The position numbers and the translations under genes were made by a program. Under the pieces are notes generated by a model. It worked only from the letters and a program-made list of their open reading frames with translations. It had not been told where the DNA came from and made no database searches. A stretch of DNA of 64,000 bases from the NCBI RefSeq assembly GCF_030698125.1, contig NZ_JAUYNV010000025.1:186001-250000 (forward strand), read 5' to 3'. This DNA is from Methyloversatilis sp. (GTDB taxonomy: Bacteria; Pseudomonadota; Gammaproteobacteria; Burkholderiales; Rhodocyclaceae). Shown piece after piece: positions 9,311 to 16,000 of the stretch (its first letter is position 1; each line of letters starts with the position of its first letter).

Positions 9311-10010
9311 CGCGCTCCTCACGCTCGACGCACTGCGCTACGACGCAGGCGACCGCACGCTCATCCGCGACGTGTCGCTGCGCATCGAAGCAGGGCGGCG
9401 CACGCTCATCCTCGGTCCCAACGGCGCCGGCAAAAGCGTGCTGATGCGTCTGATGCACGGGCTCATCGAACCGAGCGCCGGCCGCATCCTGTGGAACGGA
9501 GGCAGCGGCCGCCCGGCGCAGGCCATGGTGTTCCAGCGGCCGATCATGCTGCGGCGCAGTGTGCTGGAGAACGTCATCTATGCGCTCGATCTGGCCGGCG
9601 TGCCGTCGGCCGCGCGGCGCGCGCGCGCGCTCGACGTGCTCGAGCGTGTCGGCCTGACCGCGCTGGCCGACCGGCCGGCGCGCGTGCTGTCCGGCGGCGA
9701 ACAGCAGCGCGCCGCACTGGCCAGGGCCTGGGCGCTGCGCCCGCGCGTGCTGTTCCTCGACGAGCCGACTGCCAGTCTCGACCCGGGTGCAGCGGCCGAA
9801 GTCGAGCGGCTGATCCGCGTCATCGCCGACGAAGGCTGCAGCATCGTCATGGTCACCCATCACCTCGGTCAGGCGCGTCGCCTGGCCGACGACGTCGTGT
9901 TCGTCGACGCCGGACGCATCACCGAACACACGCCGGTCGCTGAATTCTTTGCGTCACCACGCTCGGCCGAAGCCGGGAATTACCTCAGAGGAGAGCTTTC
10001 ATGGACCTGA
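9303..10010 (+). CDS. tupC: Tungstate ABC transporter ATP-binding protein TupC
   Basis: A 235-residue ATPase with Walker A GPNGAGKS, signature LSGGEQQRAALARAW, Walker B VLFLDEPTASLD and switch histidine MVTHH. It energises tungstate import through TupB. Start ATG overlaps the tupB stop, and its own stop overlaps the tupA start by 10 bp, so the three are translationally coupled. Confidence 0.92.
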   Translation: MADALLTLDALRYDAGDRTLIRDVSLRIEAGRRTLILGPNGAGKSVLMRLMHGLIEPSAGRILWNGGSGRPAQAMVFQRPIMLRRSVLENVIYALDLAGVPSAARRARALDVLERVGLTALADRPARVLSGGEQQRAALARAWALRPRVLFLDEPTASLDPGAAAEVERLIRVIADEGCSIVMVTHHLGQARRLADDVVFVDAGRITEHTPVAEFFASPRSAEAGNYLRGELSWT

Positions 10011-10831
10011 TCCGCCGTTCCTTCATCGCCTCCGCGGTGGCTGCCGCCATCGCGATGGGCGCCCCGTTCGCCAGCGCAGCCGACCGCTTCATCACCGTGT
10101 CGTCGACCACCTCGACCGAACAGTCGGGCCTGTTCAAGCACCTGCTGCCGGCGTTCCAGGCGAAGACCGGCATCGAGGTGCGCGTGGTCGCACTCGGCAC
10201 CGGTCAGGCGCTGGACATGGCACGTCGCGGCGACGCCGACGTCGTGTTCGTGCATGACAAGGTGGCGGAAGAGAAATTCATCGCCGAAGGATTCGGCGTG
10301 AAGCGCCAGGAGGTCACGTACAACGATTTCATCCTGGTCGGACCGAAATCGGACCCGGCCAAGGTCGGTGGCGGCAAGGACATCACCGAAGCACTGAAGA
10401 CGATACAGGCGGCGCAGGCGCCGTTCGTATCGCGCGGCGACAAGAGTGGCACGCATGCCGCCGAGTTGCGGCTGTGGAAGGCGGCTGGCGTCGACCTCGA
10501 CGCGGCGAAGGGCGCCTGGTACCGCGACACCGGCTCCGGCATGGGCGCGGCGCTCAACACCGCGGCATCGATGAACGCCTACATCCTGGCCGACCGCGGT
10601 ACCTGGCTGTCGTTCAAGAACCGCGCCGACCTGACCGTGTCGGTCGAGGGCGACAAGCGCCTGTTCAACCAGTACGGCGTGATTTTGGTCAATCCGGACA
10701 AGCACCCGCACGTGAAGAAGGCCGATGGTCAGGCGTTCATCGAGTGGGTGGTGTCGGCCGACGGCCAGGCCGCCATCGCCGACTACAGGATAGACGGCCA
10801 GCAGCTGTTCTTCCCGAACGCAGTGAAGTAG
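10001..10831 (+). CDS. tupA: Tungstate-binding periplasmic protein TupA
   Basis: A 276-residue exported binding protein with signal peptide MDLIRRSFIASAV..AASA-type and cleavage near residue 26. The mature protein opens with FITVSSTTSTEQSGLF, carrying the TTTS-like anion-binding loop that marks TupA (Thr/Ser run at residues 35-39), and continues with SRGDKSGTHAAELRLW and YRDTGSGMGAALNTA, both family signatures. AGGAGAG precedes the ATG. It captures tungstate for the TupBC importer. Confidence 0.92.
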   Translation: MDLIRRSFIASAVAAAIAMGAPFASAADRFITVSSTTSTEQSGLFKHLLPAFQAKTGIEVRVVALGTGQALDMARRGDADVVFVHDKVAEEKFIAEGFGVKRQEVTYNDFILVGPKSDPAKVGGGKDITEALKTIQAAQAPFVSRGDKSGTHAAELRLWKAAGVDLDAAKGAWYRDTGSGMGAALNTAASMNAYILADRGTWLSFKNRADLTVSVEGDKRLFNQYGVILVNPDKHPHVKKADGQAFIEWVVSADGQAAIADYRIDGQQLFFPNAVK

Positions 10832-10855
10832 GGCGCTGCCGATCTGGGACGGGGG

Positions 10856-10888
10856 TGTTGGGCATCGCTGCGCTCACCCCAACCTACG
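10856..10888 (+). repeat. REP-like 33-bp element, copy 1
   Basis: This element begins TGTTGGGCATCGCTGCGCTC and ends CCCCAACCTACG. Its two ends are near-complementary (TTGGG with CCCAA; GCATCGCTGCGC internal symmetry), so each copy can fold. Five copies are found in the window. Here it lies in the intergenic DNA between the convergent tupA and hyi genes. Confidence 0.8.
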
Positions 10889-10912
10889 ATGGGGGCGGGG
10901 TGAGGGAGTGGA

Positions 10913-10945
10913 TGTTGGGCATCGCTGCGCTCACCCCAACCTACG
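10913..10945 (+). repeat. REP-like 33-bp element, copy 2
   Basis: Identical in sequence and orientation to the copy 25 bp upstream. The pair is followed about 70 bp later by a copy in the opposite direction, giving the clustered, inverted layout usual for REP/BIME sequences. Confidence 0.8.
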
Positions 10946-11017
10946 ACCCCGCCAGCACCTCGCTCCCGCTACCCACCGCAGGTCGGGCTGAGCGAAACAC
11001 CGGCCCCCGGCACCGAC

Positions 11018-11050
11018 CGTAGGTTGGGGTGAGCGCAGCGATGCCCAACA
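11018..11050 (-). repeat. REP-like 33-bp element, copy 3 (inverted)
   Basis: Exact reverse complement of the two copies before it. With copy 2 it could form a long hairpin at the convergent 3' ends of tupA and hyi, where it may act as a transcription or mRNA-stability barrier. No transposase gene is near. Confidence 0.8.
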
Positions 11051-11065
11051 ACGCACTCGGCCCGG

Positions 11066-11854
11066 TCACCCTCCGACATGGGCGCAGGCCCGCATCCAGC
11101 CCAGGCCGGCCTCCGTGTCGCCGGCGGGAATGTATTCGGCGCTGACCCAGCCGGTGTAGCCGATGCGATCGAGCCAGTCGAAGAGGAAGGGGTAATTGAT
11201 CTCGCCGCTGCCCGGTTCGTGGCGGCCGGGGTTGTCGGCGATCTGCACGTGGCCGATGCGCGCGAGTTCGCGTTGCAGCGTGCGGGCGAGGTCGCCTTCC
11301 ATGATCTGCATGTGATAGACGTCGTACTGCAGCTTCACATTCGGCTCGCCGACCCGTTCGATCAGCGCCAGCGTTTCGGCCGAATGGTTCAGCAGGAAGC
11401 CCGGCATGTCGCGTGTATTGATCGGTTCGACCATCAGTTCGATGCCCTCGCGCGACAGCGCGCGCGCGGCGAAGCGCAGGTTGCGTTCCAGTACTGCCAG
11501 CAGTTCCGTACGGTCCGCGCCGTCCGGCGCCAGACCGGCCAGGCAATTGATGCGCCGGCAACCCAGCACGCGCGCGTAATCAAGTGCTTGCCCGACCCCC
11601 GCTTCGAATTCATCCACCCGGTCCGGCAGGCATGCAATGCCGCGCTCGCCGGCGGGCCAGTTGCCGGGGGGCAGATTGAACAGGACCTGTTCGAGCTGGT
11701 GGGCCTGCAATTCGTCGGCCAGTGCCTCGACTGGCACGCCGTAAGGAAAGTGGCATTCGACACCGGTGAACCCGGCGCGCGCAGCGGCGGCATAGCGCCC
11801 GACGAAGGGCTGCTCCGTGAACAACAGTGACAGGTTGGCGCAGAAGCGGGGCAT
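11066..11854 (-). CDS. hyi: Hydroxypyruvate isomerase (Hyi family)
   Basis: A 262-residue TIM-barrel protein of the xylose-isomerase-like superfamily. MPRFCANLSLLFTE at the start, GFTGVECHFPY, the metal-ligand region MVEPINTRDMPGFLLN, QYDVYHMQIMEGDL, HVQIADNPGRHEPGSGEINY and the final WVSAEYIPAGDT are the family signature. The enzyme interconverts hydroxypyruvate and tartronate semialdehyde in glyoxylate metabolism. The tartronate semialdehyde reductase genes are 18 kb away (28.7-30.5 kb) and no glyoxylate carboligase gene is seen. Confidence 0.9.
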   Translation of the reverse strand: MPRFCANLSLLFTEQPFVGRYAAAARAGFTGVECHFPYGVPVEALADELQAHQLEQVLFNLPPGNWPAGERGIACLPDRVDEFEAGVGQALDYARVLGCRRINCLAGLAPDGADRTELLAVLERNLRFAARALSREGIELMVEPINTRDMPGFLLNHSAETLALIERVGEPNVKLQYDVYHMQIMEGDLARTLQRELARIGHVQIADNPGRHEPGSGEINYPFLFDWLDRIGYTGWVSAEYIPAGDTEAGLGWMRACAHVGG

Positions 11855-11962
11855 GTGACGTCATTCCAGGCGAAGCCATGATTCTAATTGGCGGCGGACA
11901 TGCGTTGTCCGGTCGCGCGGAGTATCGTCTGCGGCTTCGCGTTTTTTCGCCCGGCCCCGTTC

Positions 11963-12712
11963 ATGCCCGCACACACCACCCACGGCGACGATCCGCATGC
12001 CCTCGCGGAATGCATCGCCACGCATGATTTCTGCTTCCTGCCGGCCGATCACACGAAAAACGGTCTGGCCAGCCTCGAAGCAGGCTGGAACAGCGACTGG
12101 GACCGTTTTGCCGCCAGCTGGGGCTCGCTGGAGCGCGATACCTACATGGCGGACGGCGGCCGCTACCGCCGCCGGCGTTACGCGGTGCTGAGCGCGCCGG
12201 CCGACAGTCTCGACGCGGTGCTCGAGCCACATCAGCCGCATTACCAGAGCCTCGACTACAACAACCTGAATGGTGGCGTCGCACGCCATTTCGCACCGAT
12301 CGCACCCGAGGTGATGCAGGGCGCGACCATGCAGACCGCGATCCGGCTCGGCCTGGGCGTGTTCCAGCGCCTGCATCCGGGCGCGCCGGCGCACATCGAA
12401 GTGCACCAGTTCCGCATCGAGGCACTGCCCGACGGGGCCGGCAAGCCGACACCGGAAGGCGTGCATCGCGACGGCGTCGATTTCGTTCTGGTGATGATGG
12501 TGCGGCGCGAGAACGTCGAAAGCGGCACCACCGAAATCTTCTCGCCCGAAGGCGCTCCGCTGGACAGCTTCACGCTGACCGCGCCGTGCGACGCGGCGCT
12601 GGTCAATGATCAGCGTGCGCTCCATGGCGTAACGCCGATCCATCCGCTGGACCCGTTGAAACCGGCCTGGCGCGATGTGCTGGTGGTGACCTACCGGCGC
12701 GCGATGCGCTGA
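11963..12712 (+). CDS. 2OG-Fe dioxygenase family protein
   Basis: A 249-residue protein matching the bacterial 2OG-Fe dioxygenase family that includes amino-acid hydroxylases. Visible features are YQSLDYNNLNGGVARHFAP, the iron-ligand HRDGVDF (His-x-Asp) and the distal histidine region NDQRALHGVTPIHP. The ATG at 11963 is preferred over upstream in-frame starts, which fall in the low-quality divergent region. The substrate is unknown; family members hydroxylate free isoleucine or related amino acids. It is divergent from hyi with about 110 bp between them. Confidence 0.8.
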   Translation: MPAHTTHGDDPHALAECIATHDFCFLPADHTKNGLASLEAGWNSDWDRFAASWGSLERDTYMADGGRYRRRRYAVLSAPADSLDAVLEPHQPHYQSLDYNNLNGGVARHFAPIAPEVMQGATMQTAIRLGLGVFQRLHPGAPAHIEVHQFRIEALPDGAGKPTPEGVHRDGVDFVLVMMVRRENVESGTTEIFSPEGAPLDSFTLTAPCDAALVNDQRALHGVTPIHPLDPLKPAWRDVLVVTYRRAMR

Positions 12713-12829
12713 ACGGCACGAACTTCGCGCAGCCGTCGTGAAGGGCTGCGACCGGTCGCAGCCGGTTGTTCGGGCACGCGTACCGTTGCGGAGCGCAGAT
12801 GCGGATACTCCGTCGACAATTCTTTTAAC

Positions 12830-12853
12830 TTCTGAAAACAGTAATTTTCAGAA
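12830..12853. repeat. Palindrome between the dioxygenase gene and mrpG
   Basis: TTCTGAAAA and its exact complement TTTTCAGAA are separated by six bases. It sits in the 187 bp between two convergent genes. It could be a weak bidirectional terminator or a protein-binding site; the stem is AT-rich with no strong T-run. Confidence 0.45.
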
Positions 12854-12899
12854 CTTAAGGATTCGGGCTGCGAGTGCTTGCAGAAACCTGTTGGCCCGC

Positions 12900-13262
12900 T
12901 CAGCCTTGCTTGCCCGGGGTTTCCGCGCCGTCGTCGAAGACCGCCGGACGACCTGCCTTTGATTGCACCTTCAGATGCAGCGCGGCCTTGGCCATCAGAT
13001 TGGCTGATACGGGCGCGGTAATGAACAGGAACAAGGTGATGAGCAGTTCGGGCACGCCGAAGCGGCCGCTGGCCCAGCTGTAGATCATCGCGGCGATCAG
13101 CACGCCACCAACGCCCAGCGTCGTGGCTTTGGTCGGTGCGTGCAGGCGCATGAAGAAATCGCCGAAGCGCGCCAGACCGATGCCGCCGACCAGCGTGAAT
13201 AGCGCGCCGATGACGAGCATCAGCGATATCAGGGCGTCGACCAGCGGATGCAGGGTGTCCAT
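12900..13262 (-). CDS. mrpG: Mrp Na+/H+ antiporter subunit G
   Basis: A 120-residue membrane protein with three hydrophobic spans and the core GGIGLARFGDFFMRLHAPTKATTLGVG that defines MrpG/PhaG. It is the last gene of the operon, 11 bp after mrpF. The C-terminal extension rich in Lys and Asp is soluble. Confidence 0.92.
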   Translation of the reverse strand: MDTLHPLVDALISLMLVIGALFTLVGGIGLARFGDFFMRLHAPTKATTLGVGGVLIAAMIYSWASGRFGVPELLITLFLFITAPVSANLMAKAALHLKVQSKAGRPAVFDDGAETPGKQG

Positions 13263-13273
13263 ATATAGATGCC

Positions 13274-13543
13274 TTACTCGATCACGTCGCCGCGTGTGAG
13301 GTAGCGCGCCAGCGCCACCGTCGACACGAAACCCAGCATGGCGACAATCAACGCCGCCTCGAACAGCAGTTCGGTCTGCTGGCGGATGCCCAGCAGCACG
13401 ACCAGCGCCACCACATTGATGTAGAGCGTATCGAGCGCCAGCAGGCGGTCGGTCACCTCCGGACCACGGAACAGGCGGAATGCGCACAGCAACATGGCCA
13501 GTGCAACGGCGGCGACGGCAATGTCGAGAGCCAGCGGCATCAT
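13274..13543 (-). CDS. mrpF: Mrp antiporter subunit F
   Basis: An 89-residue three-span protein with FRLFRGPEVTDRLLALDTLYINVVALVVL, the MrpF hallmark. Its ATG overlaps the mrpE stop codon (ATGA), indicating coupled translation. MrpF and MrpG are required for assembly of the antiporter complex. Confidence 0.92.
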   Translation of the reverse strand: MMPLALDIAVAAVALAMLLCAFRLFRGPEVTDRLLALDTLYINVVALVVLLGIRQQTELLFEAALIVAMLGFVSTVALARYLTRGDVIE

Positions 13544-14046
13544 TCGAAAATCTCCCGCAGCGGTCGTTCGTAACGGTTCTTGATGTCCTGCGCCAGCGCG
13601 GCCGGGTCAGTGCAGTCGAGCGCATGCACCAGGATTTCGTGGCGGTCCTCGTCGATCACGCACGACACCGTGCCCGGTGTGGTCGTGATGATGGTCGCCA
13701 GCAAGGCAATTCCGTTCGGATGCCGGATGTCCAGCGACACCGGCACCCAGGCGGGCCGCGGTTCGCGCGCCGGATTGAGCACGATTTTCGCGACCGTGAT
13801 GTTGGACACCACGATGTCCCACAGCACGATGCCGGTGAAGCGCACGACAGTCGCCCACGACGACACCTTCACCTGCGGTCCGAGAAAACCCGCCAGTACG
13901 CGTGGCAACACCAGCGCGAGCACCGCGGCGGTAATCAGTTGCGGCACGGCGAACGACTGCTGCAGCAGCAGCCAGCTGGCAGCGATGGTGGCCGACATGA
14001 AAGGGTGCGCCAGCCAGCGCTTCGGGTGGGATGTTCCAGTCGCCAT
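13540..14046 (-). CDS. mrpE: Mrp antiporter subunit E
   Basis: A 168-residue membrane protein. Segments IVLWDIVVSNITVAKIVLNP and ATIITTTPGTVSCVIDEDRHEILVH-like motif identify MrpE. It overlaps the stop of mrpD by 1-3 bases; ATG at 14046 is preferred to the adjacent GTG at 14049. Confidence 0.9.
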   Translation of the reverse strand: MATGTSHPKRWLAHPFMSATIAASWLLLQQSFAVPQLITAAVLALVLPRVLAGFLGPQVKVSSWATVVRFTGIVLWDIVVSNITVAKIVLNPAREPRPAWVPVSLDIRHPNGIALLATIITTTPGTVSCVIDEDRHEILVHALDCTDPAALAQDIKNRYERPLREIFE

Positions 14047-15662
14047 CACGGCTCTCCTTCCGTGCCCTGCCCCGCCGGACCGCCTGCCGCCGGTCGCGGG
14101 AAAACATAGGGCCGCGTGGTGTCGACGCCCTCGCCGCCCAGCACGCCGAGCGCGTAGGCGCGATGGTCGGTCAGCTGTGCGGCCGCGGCATCGGTGTAGC
14201 GCTTGAGCGGATCAGCCAGCACGGTCATGGCAACGCCGCCAACCAGCAGTGCGATCGTGGCGAACACCAGCTTGCTGCTGGCGCCCGCGGCGGTACCGGT
14301 GCCCGCCAACTCGGGGCGCGTGCTCCAGAACAGCAGACTGCCGGCGCGCGCCAGCCCGACCAGCGTCAGGAAACCGACCGACAGCACGACGATCCAGATC
14401 CACACCTGCGCATCGTGACCGCTGGACGCCTGCAACACCATCAGCTTGCCGATGAAGCCGGGCAGTGGCGGCAGGCCGGCGGCCGACGCGGCGGCCAGCA
14501 GCAGCATCAGACCGAGCAGCACCGGTTGCGCCACCGGCGCGCCGGGCTCGAGCCGGCTGTCGGCGTCGCCGCGCTGCGAAGCGACCAGTTCGACCAGCAG
14601 GAACAGTGCGGCGATGACCAGCGTGCTGTGTGCCATGTAATACATCGCGGCAGACCAGGCGGCCGTGCTGAACAGTCCGAGCGATGCCAGTATCGTGCCG
14701 ACCGACGCGATCGTGAGATAGGCGACCAGCCGCGGCAGTGTCTGCGCGGCCAGCGCGCCGAACACGGCCAGCGCGCTGGTACCCAGCGCCAGCGGCAGCA
14801 GCCAGGGCTCGGCCACCAGCGCCGAGGCGCCACCCTCGGCGCCGAAAATGACGCCGTGCACGCGCACGATGCTGTAGACGCCGACCTTGGTCATCAGCGC
14901 GAACAGTGCCGCCACCGGCGCGCTGGCCGCGGCATAGGTCGCCGGCAGCCACAGGTAGAGCGGCAGCATCGCTGCCTTGACACCGAATACCACCAGCAGG
15001 ATGAGCGCCGCCGCCTTCAGCACCAGCGCCTCGTCGCCGTTGACCAGCGGCACGCGCTGCGCCAGATCGGCCATGTTCAGCGTGCCGGTGACCGCATAGA
15101 TCAGTGCCACACCGATCAGGAACAGCGCCGACGCGGCAAGATTGATCGCCACGTAGTGCACGCCGACCCGGAAGCGCTCCTTGCCCTGACCATGCACCAG
15201 CAGCACGTAGGAGGCGATCAGCAGCACTTCGAAAAACACGAACAGGTTGAACAGGTCACCGGTGACGAAGGCGCCGCACAGACCCATCAGCTGGAACTGG
15301 ATCAGCGCGTGGAAATGCCGGCCGTGACTGTCCCAGCCGCCGCTCGCATACAGCAGCACCGGCAGCGCGACCGCCTGCGTGAGCACCAGCATCAGCGCCG
15401 ACAGCCGGTCGACCACCAGCACGATGCCGAACGGAGCCGGCCAGTCGCCGACGCGATACACGCGCAACTCGCCGCCATTCGCATCGAGCGCAAGCTTGAG
15501 CGCCAGCAGCAGGCCGAGCGTGACCGAAGCCAGCGCGATGCGCCGCGCCAGCACCAGGCGTTCGCGACTGTCGCCGATCAGCACCAGCAACATCGCAGTG
15601 AAGGCAGGCAGCAGCACGGTGAGCACCGGCAGATGCGGCGAAATCAGGCTGAACATGCTCAT
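14046..15662 (-). CDS. mrpD: Mrp antiporter subunit D (NuoM/N-like)
   Basis: A 538-residue protein with about 14 membrane spans, homologous to complex I antiporter-like subunits. FVTGDLFNLFVFFEVLLIASYVLL contains the conserved glutamate, and VFGVKAAMLPLYLWLPATYAAA the conserved lysine and proline of the proton-channel helices. Its start overlaps the mrpC stop. With MrpA it forms the ion-translocating core. Confidence 0.93.
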   Translation of the reverse strand: MSMFSLISPHLPVLTVLLPAFTAMLLVLIGDSRERLVLARRIALASVTLGLLLALKLALDANGGELRVYRVGDWPAPFGIVLVVDRLSALMLVLTQAVALPVLLYASGGWDSHGRHFHALIQFQLMGLCGAFVTGDLFNLFVFFEVLLIASYVLLVHGQGKERFRVGVHYVAINLAASALFLIGVALIYAVTGTLNMADLAQRVPLVNGDEALVLKAAALILLVVFGVKAAMLPLYLWLPATYAAASAPVAALFALMTKVGVYSIVRVHGVIFGAEGGASALVAEPWLLPLALGTSALAVFGALAAQTLPRLVAYLTIASVGTILASLGLFSTAAWSAAMYYMAHSTLVIAALFLLVELVASQRGDADSRLEPGAPVAQPVLLGLMLLLAAASAAGLPPLPGFIGKLMVLQASSGHDAQVWIWIVVLSVGFLTLVGLARAGSLLFWSTRPELAGTGTAAGASSKLVFATIALLVGGVAMTVLADPLKRYTDAAAAQLTDHRAYALGVLGGEGVDTTRPYVFPRPAAGGPAGQGTEGEP

Positions 15663-16000
15663 GCGCCAGGCTCCTTGCCGTCGACCTGGTCGGTACCCGA
15701 CTCATGATGGCTGCGCAGTGCCAGTTCGATGACGAAACCGGTCGTCGCGAAACCGATGACGATGGCGGTCAGCACCAGTGCCTGCGGCAGCGGATCGGCC
15801 ACCACCTCGCCGTTGCCGATGATGGGTTGCGCACCGGTCCACAGCCGGCCCATCGCGAAGATGAACACATTCACCGCATAGCCGATCAGCGTCAGGCCGA
15901 GCACGACCGGAAAGCTGCGGCCGCGCAGCATCAGGAACACACCGCAGGCGGTGACCCAGCCGATGCCGCTGGCGACCAGAAATTCCATGCTCACATTCAT
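15659..16000 (-). CDS. mrpC: Mrp antiporter subunit C (NuoK-like)
   Basis: A 113-residue three-span protein with GVFLMLRGRSFPVVLGLTLIGYAVNVFIF and DPLPQALVLTAIVIGFATTGF, typical of MrpC/NuoK. ATG overlaps the mrpA stop by four bases and its stop overlaps mrpD, continuing the chain of coupled genes. Confidence 0.92.
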   Translation of the reverse strand: MNVSMEFLVASGIGWVTACGVFLMLRGRSFPVVLGLTLIGYAVNVFIFAMGRLWTGAQPIIGNGEVVADPLPQALVLTAIVIGFATTGFVIELALRSHHESGTDQVDGKEPGA

